DNA from: Sphingobium sp. Z007
GTDB taxonomy: Bacteria > Pseudomonadota > Alphaproteobacteria > Sphingomonadales > Sphingomonadaceae
DNA length: 64,000 nt
Assembly: GCF_900013425.1 (NCBI RefSeq)
Contig: NZ_FBXK01000001.1
Location: 93,501-157,500 of the forward strand
Direction of reading: 5' to 3'
Part shown: positions 25,735 to 34,032 of the stretch, piece after piece
Position numbering within the stretch: the first letter of the stretch is position 1
Layout of the letters: every line of letters begins with the position of its first letter
Position numbers and translations under genes: made by a program
The notes under the pieces: generated by a model
The model's database searches: none
Seen by the model: the letters and a program-made list of their open reading frames with translations, nothing else
Told to the model about the DNA's origin: nothing

Positions 25735-26747
25735 GCCGGCGGTCCCTGATTAGCGAAGCTCTGGCATCCGCGCCGAGCGAGCCGGCGGTCCAGTCTGATG
25801 CGGCGGCGGCGGACGCCGCAGCCGGGCGCGTCAATTTCACCAACAAGCGGCTGGAAGCCTTTGGCGAGGCGGCACGGATCGTGAAGCGGCCGACCATAAG
25901 GTTGAAGCCCGCCGAATGTTCGATCTGGCCGGGCAATGCGCGCGACTATACGTTGCTGGACGAGCATAGGTTGCGCAGCCTGATCGATTCAATCCTGGCG
26001 GAAGGCGGCAACCGGATTCCCGCGGTGGTGCGGCGCACGCCCAATGGCCCCCTGCCCTATGAACTGGTAACGGGGACGCGGCGGCACTGGGCGATCAACT
26101 GGCTCAACACCAATCACTATCCCGACATCGACCTGATCGCGATCATCGAGGATCTGGACGATGAGGCCGCGTTCCGACTGGCCGATATAGAGAATCGTGA
26201 ACGCGAGGATATTTCCGACTTGGAGCGTGGCCTGAATTATAAGGCCGCGGTCGATCGCTTCTATGGCGGCGTGCAGCTGCGAATGGCGGAGCGGCTGAAA
26301 ATCTCGAAGTCGCAACTATCGCGTTATATCGCGCTTACCGAGATACCGCCCTTTCTGGTCAGCGCTTTCCACTCGCCGATGGATCTGCAAGCCAAATATG
26401 GTGAGCGGCTCCTGCCCATCCTGCGCGATCCGGCTAGCCGGGCAAAGCTGGAGGCCGCGGCGGATCAGATTGCGTCCGAACAAAGTTTCCGCCGTTCGGG
26501 CGACGAACAGCCGATCAGCGGCGTCGAGGTCATGGGGCGATTGCTCAAGGCCGTGACGGTAAAAGGCCGCGTGCAGAAGGCGTCGATCGCAGCCGGCAAC
26601 GGCAAGGCGATCGGGGAAGTGGTGAAGGACCAACAAAAGATATTGACGCTGTCGCTGACGCCATCCGACCTATCGACCGATGCGATATTAGAGGCGTTGC
26701 GGCCCGTGATTGACGCGGCGCGTATTCGGAGCGCGAAACGGCGGTAA
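25731..26747 (+). CDS. parB: ParB-type centromere-binding protein
   Basis: 338 residues. The CTP-binding ParB/Spo0J domain includes VTGTRRHWA near residue 115 and ADIENREREDISDLERGLNYK near 155; the HTH follows as RMAERLKISKSQLSRYIALTEIP. The C-terminal third is variable. It overlaps parA by 4 nt and precedes repA by 65 bp. It should bind a parS palindrome nearby; the 16-bp palindrome at 28100-28115 is a candidate. Confidence 0.94.
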   Translation: MSRRSLISEALASAPSEPAVQSDAAAADAAAGRVNFTNKRLEAFGEAARIVKRPTIRLKPAECSIWPGNARDYTLLDEHRLRSLIDSILAEGGNRIPAVVRRTPNGPLPYELVTGTRRHWAINWLNTNHYPDIDLIAIIEDLDDEAAFRLADIENREREDISDLERGLNYKAAVDRFYGGVQLRMAERLKISKSQLSRYIALTEIPPFLVSAFHSPMDLQAKYGERLLPILRDPASRAKLEAAADQIASEQSFRRSGDEQPISGVEVMGRLLKAVTVKGRVQKASIAAGNGKAIGEVVKDQQKILTLSLTPSDLSTDAILEALRPVIDAARIRSAKRR

Positions 26748-26812
26748 GAGTGGGCGACGCTGGAATGAAAAGCTGAAAATAGGGAAATAACCTATATATT
26801 TCAGTTATTTAT

Positions 26813-28102
26813 GTGATTTTCCCCCTGGGGGGACGGCGAAAATGGGATGGCACAGTGGAGAATGAGGGCGAACTTAAGACGGCGTTGAAAGAGCGCAAGG
26901 TCCAGTTCGAAATGTTCTTCACCCTGCCCGATTTCAGTGACATTTCGCTACGCGACTATCAAGAGACGATGCAGCGTCCCTTCTTTAGTTTGTCGAAGCG
27001 CAAACGGGTCAAGCCAATCGAATATGTCAGCCCCGACAGGTCGGTGACCGTGCATGTGTCGGCCAATCCGACCTATGGCATGGCGACCATCTGGGACGCG
27101 GACATCATGATCTATCTGGCGTCGCACCTGAACGAATTGCGCGAGCGCGGGCTGAACGATCTTTCGCCCGTCATTCGGCTCCAGCCGGGCGACCTGCTTA
27201 AGCGCATCTGCTGGGGCACAAGCGGCCGGGCTTATGAGCGGTTGGTGAGCGCGCTGGATCGGTTACAGGCGACGACGATCAAAACCAATATCCGCGCCAG
27301 CGCAAAGAGCCGGGAGACGACCTTTTCCTGGATCGACAGCTACACCCATTTGGTGGACGAACGCACGCAACGATCGCTGGGCATGGAAATCACCCTGTCC
27401 AAATGGTTCTTCGATGGGGTGATGGACAAGCGCAACGTGCTCGCCATATCGCCGCTCTATTTCGAGATCACCAGCGGATTAGGCAAGTGGCTCTATCGTG
27501 CGTCGCGCAAACATGCGGGCGGCAATGGCGCGGATGGCTTCGTTATCGGGTTCGAAACCCTGCATCAGAAGAGCGGCAGCGAAAGCAGCTACCCGGTGTT
27601 CAAGCGCAAGTTGCTCGACCTGGCCCGTGCCAATGAATTGCCGGACATCAGCCTGGAAGTGCTCAACGCGGACAGTATGAAGCCCAAGATGCAGATGGTG
27701 ATGCGGCGGCATATGGCCGAACGACGGCGCACCCGGCGCGCGCCTCCCCTGCCCTCCCCGACTGATGCTATGGCAGACAATGACGGCGACGCAATGATCG
27801 ATCCGGGTCAGGCCATCAGGCTGATCGCGCAGGCGGCTGGCGGACTGCGCAGCCCGGGTGCGGATAAAAGCAAGGCGCGGCGTGCGCCTGTCATGAGCGG
27901 TCGCGCGAGCGAGATACTGGATGCTGAAGTGCACGACGCGATCCGCAGCGATTTCCCTGGTTGGGACTATGACGAGCTGCTGCGTCGTTTCGACGCGTTT
28001 CTGGGCGCCAATCCACATGAACTGCCGCGCAACTATTCCAAGCGCTTCTATGGCTTCGTCAAAGAACATCACCGCCGCAACAAATATCAGCTGCGGTCCT
28101 GA
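26813..28102 (+). CDS. repA: Replication initiator RepA (RPA family)
   Basis: 429 residues with the GTG at 26813; GTG 26855 is an alternative since neither has a strong ribosome binding site. PFFSLSKRKRVKPIEYVS, MATIWDADIMIYLASHLNE and LGKWLYRASRKHAG are blocks of the RPA-type initiators of alphaproteobacterial plasmids and chromids. Basic, Pro-rich linker (ERRRTRRAPPLPSP) near residue 305, then a C-terminal segment with FPGWDYDELLRRF. It follows parAB in the parA-parB-repA order common in sphingomonads (distinct from repABC). It probably binds the iterons on both sides of the operon. Confidence 0.9.
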   Translation: MIFPLGGRRKWDGTVENEGELKTALKERKVQFEMFFTLPDFSDISLRDYQETMQRPFFSLSKRKRVKPIEYVSPDRSVTVHVSANPTYGMATIWDADIMIYLASHLNELRERGLNDLSPVIRLQPGDLLKRICWGTSGRAYERLVSALDRLQATTIKTNIRASAKSRETTFSWIDSYTHLVDERTQRSLGMEITLSKWFFDGVMDKRNVLAISPLYFEITSGLGKWLYRASRKHAGGNGADGFVIGFETLHQKSGSESSYPVFKRKLLDLARANELPDISLEVLNADSMKPKMQMVMRRHMAERRRTRRAPPLPSPTDAMADNDGDAMIDPGQAIRLIAQAAGGLRSPGADKSKARRAPVMSGRASEILDAEVHDAIRSDFPGWDYDELLRRFDAFLGANPHELPRNYSKRFYGFVKEHHRRNKYQLRS

Positions 28103-28115
28103 CTGGCGCCAGTCA
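28100..28115. promoter_or_regulatory. 16-bp perfect palindrome overlapping repA stop (candidate parS)
   Basis: TGACTGGCGCCAGTCA is a perfect palindrome whose first three bases are the repA stop codon. With no loop it is not a terminator, and 16-bp perfect palindromes are typical of parS-type ParB sites. Other copies of the same sequence were not seen in the window, though I could not search exhaustively. Confidence 0.5.
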
Positions 28116-28723
28116 ACGTGTTTTCGGAATCACGTGATTGTGATGTGCGGTTCCCCTACCCTGTCGCAACGCATTGGTCCGATCTTGCAAGCGCATAGCC
28201 GTAAACGCTGTAAAAGCGTGGATATGACAGCCCGGCTGGGCGATGGGCATATGTCTGTCGTGCATTAACAATGGCGCGACGATAGAGACCGGTACGATTC
28301 TGAAAACACGATTAACGGGGTTATTGCGCCTTGGTACGTCCCCTGCCCTGCTCCGCTTTTCTCTTATTGCTGGCGCGTCCAGCTTAGAAACAGCCTTCGA
28401 CATCGGGCTGCGACGTGTTTTCAGAATATCGATATTATGGGCGGCCAAGGCCAATATGTATCGGGATCTTCGTCTGGGGCGACATCTCGAATGCATCTGG
28501 AAATCGCCGATGTGATCCTCTTAGAGCTTGATTTCTATCGTTGAGCGCTAGGATCAACGGAGATCGTCATGACGTATCCGAACAGGCCGGTTATAAGAAC
28601 AAAGACGGAAACCGAATATAGAGGCTGTAGGACCGCCTCTGAAGGCCGCGCTGGTCTCAGCCTACGATCCCGTATTGCGCGCGACAAATCGCGCTCAGTG
28701 ACCCGCTGGCGCGGTCGACATTT
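28103..28723. other. Region downstream of repA with iteron copies, no gene supported
   Basis: About 620 bp. CGTGTTTTC[GA]GAAT occurs at 28117-28131 (plus), 28296-28310 (minus) and 28414-28428 (plus), the second and third in inverted orientation. A short hairpin CGTTGA...TCAACG lies at 28540-28560. Short open frames here show no recognisable protein pattern. Likely part of the replication/incompatibility region. Confidence 0.6.
28117..28431. repeat. Three further iteron copies CGTGTTTTCRGAAT downstream of repA
   Basis: Copies at 28117-28131 (+), 28296-28310 (-) and 28414-28428 (+) share CGTGTTTTC, a purine and GAAT. They match unit 2 of the upstream array (CGTGCTTTCGGAATC, 24169-24183) at 14 of 15 positions for the first copy. 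Unlike the upstream set they are widely spaced and mixed in orientation, as handcuffing or copy-control sites are. Confidence 0.7.
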
Positions 28724-29740
28724 TCAATCACGGGACCAGAAGTCGGCGATGTCGGGGTCAATAAGCGGATCTGGCGATGCCGCTGTGCGAGGCGCATGAC
28801 TTACTGGAATAGTATAGCTGCGATAGCTGCTCTGTCCCGATCGTTCCAGCAACAGTCCCGCGTCGGTCGCGATCCCCAATAATTTGATTGCGCCGGCGGA
28901 GGTCAGGCCCAGTTGATCGGCTACTAGCCGGCTGCTGATGGCAGGCCGGGACATTGCCAACATCAAGACGTCCTTCAGGCGACCAGGGCGACGCCGTGAC
29001 GCGATATAAGCCGCGGCGCGTCCCGCATAGGTGCGCAGGCGTATTTCCTGGTCGAGATGGTTATGAGCGCCCACGGCTATGGCCCGAAGCCATAGACGGT
29101 CGAACTGCGCGCGGTCCGCGATCTTCCAAGCCGCCGCGCCGGTTTGAAAACCCAAGGCGGCGAGACCGCCGAAGGAGGCATCCCATCGCCCCGGACCGTA
29201 GCGATCGCCGATCAGGAAGCTCGCCACGGCGTCGCCACGGCCGATGGGCGACTGGCGTCGCCACGCCAGAGCAATGCGCGCGGCATGAAGGAGAGGCGGG
29301 GAGGGGGGCAGGGCGGCGGCCTCCGCCTGCCACTGCGCCACACGCTGGCGGACATCCGCAAGCGGAACGCCGAAGGGTGTCCATGGATCAGCGTTGGCAG
29401 GGACGTCCTGTACTCCCAGCCAATCGAGCAGGCCGACATTGTCGTCGCGTAATGTATCAAGCGTTATTGGCGCGCCGACAGCTTGCCGCCAATGGGTCAG
29501 GTCGAAGGATGCGCCGCTGACACGGCCCCGGCCGTCGACGGTGAACGCGTCCGCATCGATCGATGTGGCATCGATCCATGCCAGCGCTTGGCGTTCGGCG
29601 ATGAAGCATCGTATCTTCCAGGGTCGGCGCACGGGACTGAGACGTCGTCGCTCCTCGATCCGCACCAGCGCCGCCTGCGCGTCCGCGTAATGGGATAGGA
29701 GGCCATCATGTATATCCGGGTCGTAGCGGGTATATGGCAT
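28724..29740 (-). CDS. DUF1612-like HTH protein linked to replication modules
   Basis: 338 residues from the ATG at 29740 (the longer reading starts with TTG). The first ~200 residues contain YTRYDPDIHDGLLSHYADAQAALVRIEERRR and RPWKIRCFIAERQALAWIDA, resembling the DUF1612 proteins found beside rep genes in rhizobia; the last ~90 hold a winged-helix segment (GRLKDVLMLAMSRPAISSRLVADQLGLTSAGAIKLLGIATDAGLL). Convergent to repA with the iteron region between. Function unknown; a role in plasmid maintenance is inferred only from position. Confidence 0.65.
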   Translation of the reverse strand: MPYTRYDPDIHDGLLSHYADAQAALVRIEERRRLSPVRRPWKIRCFIAERQALAWIDATSIDADAFTVDGRGRVSGASFDLTHWRQAVGAPITLDTLRDDNVGLLDWLGVQDVPANADPWTPFGVPLADVRQRVAQWQAEAAALPPSPPLLHAARIALAWRRQSPIGRGDAVASFLIGDRYGPGRWDASFGGLAALGFQTGAAAWKIADRAQFDRLWLRAIAVGAHNHLDQEIRLRTYAGRAAAYIASRRRPGRLKDVLMLAMSRPAISSRLVADQLGLTSAGAIKLLGIATDAGLLLERSGQSSYRSYTIPVSHAPRTAASPDPLIDPDIADFWSRD

Positions 29741-29888
29741 ATGCTCAGATATCAAATCTAAATATAAAAACTCTATAATAATATCAACAATATAACGACA
29801 GATATTAAACGATAAAATCCTCTAAGAAAGTCATCTCCTACATCCGATTGGGCGGCGCGCCAATCCCCCCTCTTTCGGACCGATTGGC

Positions 29889-32800
29889 GTGCGCGATCTA
29901 CGCGTCTATGCCTGGTGGATGTCCATCGCGATCCTCCTGGCCATCCTCTACGCCGCACTGCTGTTCGGCGGGGCAGCGTTGGCACATCGCTATCGCGCGC
30001 AATTGAGAGGGTCGCGCTGGCGTATCCATGCCTATGGGCTGGCGCTGGCGGTCTATTGCACCGCATGGACCTATTTCGGAGCGGTCGGCAGCGCGGCGAC
30101 AGGGGGATGGGATTATCTGCCCATCTATCTGGGGCCGGGTCTGGTGATGGCTCTGGGTGGGGGCTTCCTGCGGCGACTGCATGTCGAGGTGCATCGCGAA
30201 GGCGCGACGTCGATCTCCGACTTTATCGGATCGCGTTTCGGCAAGAGCCGCGCGATCGCCGCGCTGGTCACTATTATCCTGCTGTTCGGCACCATTCCCT
30301 ATGTCGCGCTGCAATTACGGTCGGTCGCCTTCAGCTTTGCGCTGGTGTCGCATACGCCCGAAAGCACGGCGCCGTTGATCGGGGCGTCGGCCGCGCTGGC
30401 GCTGTTCGCGATCCTGTTCGGAGCTCGGCGCTATCAGGTGGCGGGGCAGAACGAAGCCATCCTGTTTGCGGTCGCGACCGAATCAGTGCTGAAGCTGGCG
30501 GCCCTTCTACTGGTCGCAGCGCTTGCCTGCTGGCTGCTCTGGGCGATGCCAACGGCGCAGACGGCGCCGGGGATCGCCGCGTTTCGGACAGGCTTTTCAC
30601 CGGGGCGGCTCGATGGCGATTTTGTCGTCACGACCCTGCTGTCGATGCTGACGATCATCTGCCTGCCGCGCCATTTTTTCGTCAGTGTCATGGAGGCGCG
30701 CGGCCCCGACGACATATTGCGGGCGCGCTGGGGGTTCATTGCCTATCTTCTGGTGACGGTTTTGGCGGTGCTGCCGATCGCCGCGGCGGGACTGGCGTTG
30801 TTGGGCGTAAAGGCGGTGCCGGACCTGTTCGTGCTCAGCCTGCCGCAGCGTTTCGGCTTTCAAGCCCTCGCGTTGCTCGTATTTTTCGGCGGACTGTCGG
30901 CGGCGATGGCGATGGTGGTGACGGAAGTCGTTGCGATTTCCAGCATGATCTCCAACGACCTGTTCGCACCTGTTCTGCTGCGCCGTTCCACCAGCGACGT
31001 GCATATGGGCGAACGGCTGCTCTGGATCAGGCGCAGCGCGATCGTGGGGCTGGTCGCCGCCGCCGCGCTCTACGCCATGGCCACGCCCTCCACGATCCGA
31101 TTGGCGTCGGTGGGGCTGATCGCTTTCGTCGCCATCGCCCAATGCGCGCCCGCGCTGATCTTGGCTGTCTATCGATCGCATAATGACGCCGTGGCGGGCG
31201 GCGCAGGCCTGTTGACCGGCTTTGCGATCTGGATGGGGACATTGTTCCTGCCGGCAGTGGACCTGCTGCCAGACTGGCTCGACCGCTGGGAGGGCGTGAA
31301 CGCGGTAACGCTCGGCACGGTCATCAGCCTGGGCGGGAACATCCTGGCCTATCTGTTGGTGTCGGCGCGGGGGGTGGGCGCGGCGGCGCTGGTGCGGCAA
31401 CGGGGCATCGCGCCGATCGGGACGATGTCGGCGCTGGGCGATCTGGTCACGCGCTTCGTCGGGAGCGAGGCCGCCGCTGCCGCCTTTGGCAGCCAAGACC
31501 TGGGCGCGCAACCGATCGAGCGCAGCAGCGCGCGCACGGCCGAACGGTTGATCGGCAGCGTGGTGGGCGCATCGTCGGCGCGCGCGATCATGGCGTCGGC
31601 TATCTCCGGGCAGGGCATGGGCTTTGCCGACGTCGCGCAGATGCTGGATGCGTCAGGCCAGTCGCTGCACTTCTCGCAAGGGCTGCTCGCCGCGACGCTG
31701 GAGAATATCGATGTCGGCGTCAGCGTGATCGATCGCGATCTGCGCCTGATAGCGTGGAACAGCCGCTATCTCGACCTTTTTCGTTACGATAGTGGAATGA
31801 TAAGGGTTGGCGTACCGGTCGCCGATCTGATCCGATTCAACGCGGAGCGTGGCGATTGCGGGCCGGGAGAAGTGGAAGACCATGTCGCCCGGCGCCTGAG
31901 CCATATGCGCAGCCGCAGGCCGCATAGTTTCGAGCGGCACCGGGCCGATGGCCGCGTCATCAAGACGGTCGGGGGCGCGATGCCCGATGGCGGCTATGTC
32001 ATGAGCTTCACCGATATCACGGCCGAAGCGCAGGCGCGGGCCGCGACCGAGACCGCGCGGCGCGACCTGGAGCTGGCGGTGGTGCAGCGCACGGCGCAGC
32101 TGTCCGACGTCAATGCGCAATTGGCGGCGGCGATGGCGGACAAGACGCGCTTCCTGGCGGCGGCAAGCCACGATCTGTTGCAGCCGCTTCATGCCGCCAT
32201 GCTCTTTTCGTCCGCCTTGCGCCGACGGCTGGACGAGCCGGAGAAAGCGATGCTGGCGCGGCTCGACAGGTCGATCGAGGGCGCGAACGACCTGTTGCGT
32301 GCGCTGCTCGACATATCGAAGCTGGACGCGGGCGGTGTCACGCCGCAGCCGACGCGCTTTGCGGCGCGGCCGATGCTGGTCGATCTGGTCGAGAGCCTGC
32401 GGCCATTGGCGACCGAAAAAGGCTTGTCTCTGCGGGTGGGAGCGGGGGATGGCTGGGTGGAGACGGATCGATCGCTGCTGCGGTCGATCGTCCAGAATTT
32501 CCTGAGCAACGCGATCCGCTACACCGAGCGGGGTGGCATCATCGTCGCGGCGCGGCGGCGTGGGGACCAGATGCGGATCGAGGTGCGTGACAGCGGTATC
32601 GGCATTGCGGCCGACAAGCTGGGCATCATCTTCCGCGAGTTCGAGCGGCTGGGGCAGGGGAGTGAGAATGGCATGGGCCTGGGGCTGGCGATCGTGGAGC
32701 GGTCCGCCGCGCTGATCGGGGCCAAGGTGGCGGTGTGGTCGCAGGAGGGCAGGGGGAGTTGCTTTGCGATCGACCTGCCGCGGGTTGCTGCAGATCCGCC

Positions 32801-33206
32801 GGTCGCGGTTGTCGCCGACCTGGCGGCGGCGCGGGAGACGGCAGGCCGGCGGCTGTTGGTGGTGGACGATGACAGCGCCAATCGCGCCGCCATGCGCGCG
32901 GCGTTGGAGGCCATGGGCCATAGATGCGTGACGGCGGCGGGGGAGGGCGAGGCCCTGGCGGCGACGGGGGTGTTTGAGGGTGCACTGGTGGATTTTGCGC
33001 TGGGCGGGGCGCGTGATGGCATCGACCTGATCGACGCCCTGTGGGCGCGACGGCCGGGCCTGCCGGTGGCATTGGTCACGGCCGAACGGGGCGAGGCGAT
33101 GCTGGAACGCGCGCGGGAACGCGGCATTACGATACTGGCCAAGCCGCTGGGCGGCGCGGTGCTGGACGCGTGGGTCGCCGGCTTGGCGCGAGAAGGCCCG
33201 GCATAA
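29889..33206 (+). CDS. crbS: SSS-domain hybrid sensor histidine kinase, CrbS-like
   Basis: 1105 residues, GTG start. Residues ~1-490 form a sodium:solute symporter-type membrane domain of about 13 helices (AVYCTAWTYFGAVGSAATGGWDYLPIYLGP; EGATSISDFIGSRFGKS). Then a PAS domain (~590-720, ENIDVGVSVIDRDLRLIAWNSRYLDLF), a coiled linker, HisKA with His761 in AASHDLLQPLHA, HATPase (NFLSNAIRYTERGG; DSGIGIA; GMGLGLAIV) and a receiver (RLLVVDDDSANR; Asp in ALVDFALGG). This is the CrbS architecture; in Pseudomonas and Vibrio CrbS-CrbR switches on acs for acetate use. Adjacent acs supports that role. Confidence 0.9.
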   Translation: MRDLRVYAWWMSIAILLAILYAALLFGGAALAHRYRAQLRGSRWRIHAYGLALAVYCTAWTYFGAVGSAATGGWDYLPIYLGPGLVMALGGGFLRRLHVEVHREGATSISDFIGSRFGKSRAIAALVTIILLFGTIPYVALQLRSVAFSFALVSHTPESTAPLIGASAALALFAILFGARRYQVAGQNEAILFAVATESVLKLAALLLVAALACWLLWAMPTAQTAPGIAAFRTGFSPGRLDGDFVVTTLLSMLTIICLPRHFFVSVMEARGPDDILRARWGFIAYLLVTVLAVLPIAAAGLALLGVKAVPDLFVLSLPQRFGFQALALLVFFGGLSAAMAMVVTEVVAISSMISNDLFAPVLLRRSTSDVHMGERLLWIRRSAIVGLVAAAALYAMATPSTIRLASVGLIAFVAIAQCAPALILAVYRSHNDAVAGGAGLLTGFAIWMGTLFLPAVDLLPDWLDRWEGVNAVTLGTVISLGGNILAYLLVSARGVGAAALVRQRGIAPIGTMSALGDLVTRFVGSEAAAAAFGSQDLGAQPIERSSARTAERLIGSVVGASSARAIMASAISGQGMGFADVAQMLDASGQSLHFSQGLLAATLENIDVGVSVIDRDLRLIAWNSRYLDLFRYDSGMIRVGVPVADLIRFNAERGDCGPGEVEDHVARRLSHMRSRRPHSFERHRADGRVIKTVGGAMPDGGYVMSFTDITAEAQARAATETARRDLELAVVQRTAQLSDVNAQLAAAMADKTRFLAAASHDLLQPLHAAMLFSSALRRRLDEPEKAMLARLDRSIEGANDLLRALLDISKLDAGGVTPQPTRFAARPMLVDLVESLRPLATEKGLSLRVGAGDGWVETDRSLLRSIVQNFLSNAIRYTERGGIIVAARRRGDQMRIEVRDSGIGIAADKLGIIFREFERLGQGSENGMGLGLAIVERSAALIGAKVAVWSQEGRGSCFAIDLPRVAADPPVAVVADLAAARETAGRRLLVVDDDSANRAAMRAALEAMGHRCVTAAGEGEALAATGVFEGALVDFALGGARDGIDLIDALWARRPGLPVALVTAERGEAMLERARERGITILAKPLGGAVLDAWVAGLAREGPA

Positions 33207-33278
33207 GGTTGATGGACTTGCCTGAGCCATGCGCGGCGATGTGTCACGCGGCGGGCTGTTTGTTCTAAGAATATAGGG

Positions 33279-33303
33279 GCTTCGATAGGCTCAGCCGAAC
33301 GGG
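33279..33303. repeat. Dispersed repeat copy (GCTTCGATAGGCTCAGCCGAACGGG)
   Basis: A single-arm copy of the family at 6501 and 40276, with two changes, between the convergent crbS-like and crbR-like genes. It may help separate their transcripts. Confidence 0.6.
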
Positions 33304-33314
33304 GAGTGGGGGCG

Positions 33315-34022
33315 TTATCGATCCGCGCCCAGGCCCAGCGCGCGGGCGGCCAACGCCGCCTGGGTGCGGTTCTGCACGCCCAGCTTGGCGAGGATGGTGG
33401 TCATATGCGATTTGATGGTCGATTCCGCCACGCCCAGATCGAAGGCGATCTGCTTGTTCAGCCGACCGTCAAGCACGCCCAGCAGGACGCGCAACTGGGT
33501 GGGGGTGAGCGCGGCGACCTTTTCCGCCATGTCGTCCACATCGCCAGCGGGCAGGGGGGCGGGACTGTGGCCCTCCAGCGCCGCGGCGATCGCCTCTTCC
33601 ATGACGACAAGGGGCTGATCCTTGCCGATGAAGCCGACCGCGCCATAGCGGCGGGCTTCAGGCGAAGCGACCTGCGCCTCCGCGCTGGAGATGACGAGAA
33701 TCGGGACCGAAGGGCGTTCGGCATGGAGCAGGGCGACACCGGAAAAACCCGCAGATCCAGGCATTTTGAGGTCGAGCAGGATGAGCAGCAGATCGCTGGT
33801 CGCGCTCGCCGCTTCCACTGCGCGGTCCAGGGTGGCAGCTTCGATAATGCGGGCGTGGGGGGCGACCGACTCCACCGCCATGACCAGCGCCTGACGAAAG
33901 AGCGGATGATCGTCCGCCACCAAAATGGCGCCCTGTGCTGTCAGCGTCGCGTTCCTCTCCGACCGGCCATCTGGCTGGTCTGTCGCCAGCCTGGAATAGG
34001 GGCTTGCCCTTGTGCGAGGCAA
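33315..34022 (-). CDS. crbR: LuxR-family response regulator, CrbR-like (start uncertain)
   Basis: Receiver domain from AILVADDHPLFRQALVMAV, phospho-acceptor Asp in LLILLDLKMPG and Lys in GFIGKDQP; LuxR/NarL HTH in LTPTQLRVLLGVLDGRLNKQIAFDLGVAESTIKSHMTTILAKLGVQNRTQA. 235 residues from the TTG at 34022, but no ATG precedes the receiver. GGAGAGG at about 33954-33960 lies 9 nt before a CTG (33944) that would give a normal opening TAQGAILVADDHP; I think this is the more natural start. Sits between crbS and acs and probably activates acs. Confidence 0.88.
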   Translation of the reverse strand: MPRTRASPYSRLATDQPDGRSERNATLTAQGAILVADDHPLFRQALVMAVESVAPHARIIEAATLDRAVEAASATSDLLLILLDLKMPGSAGFSGVALLHAERPSVPILVISSAEAQVASPEARRYGAVGFIGKDQPLVVMEEAIAAALEGHSPAPLPAGDVDDMAEKVAALTPTQLRVLLGVLDGRLNKQIAFDLGVAESTIKSHMTTILAKLGVQNRTQAALAARALGLGADR

Positions 34023-34032
34023 GTCCTTTCGA

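Noticed and set aside
28243-28515. 90-codon frame downstream of repA
   Set aside because: No recognisable pattern, overlaps iteron-like copies, no ribosome binding site.
28569-28799. 76-codon frame running into the DUF1612-like gene
   Set aside because: Overlaps the 3' end of a better supported gene on the other strand; no family pattern.
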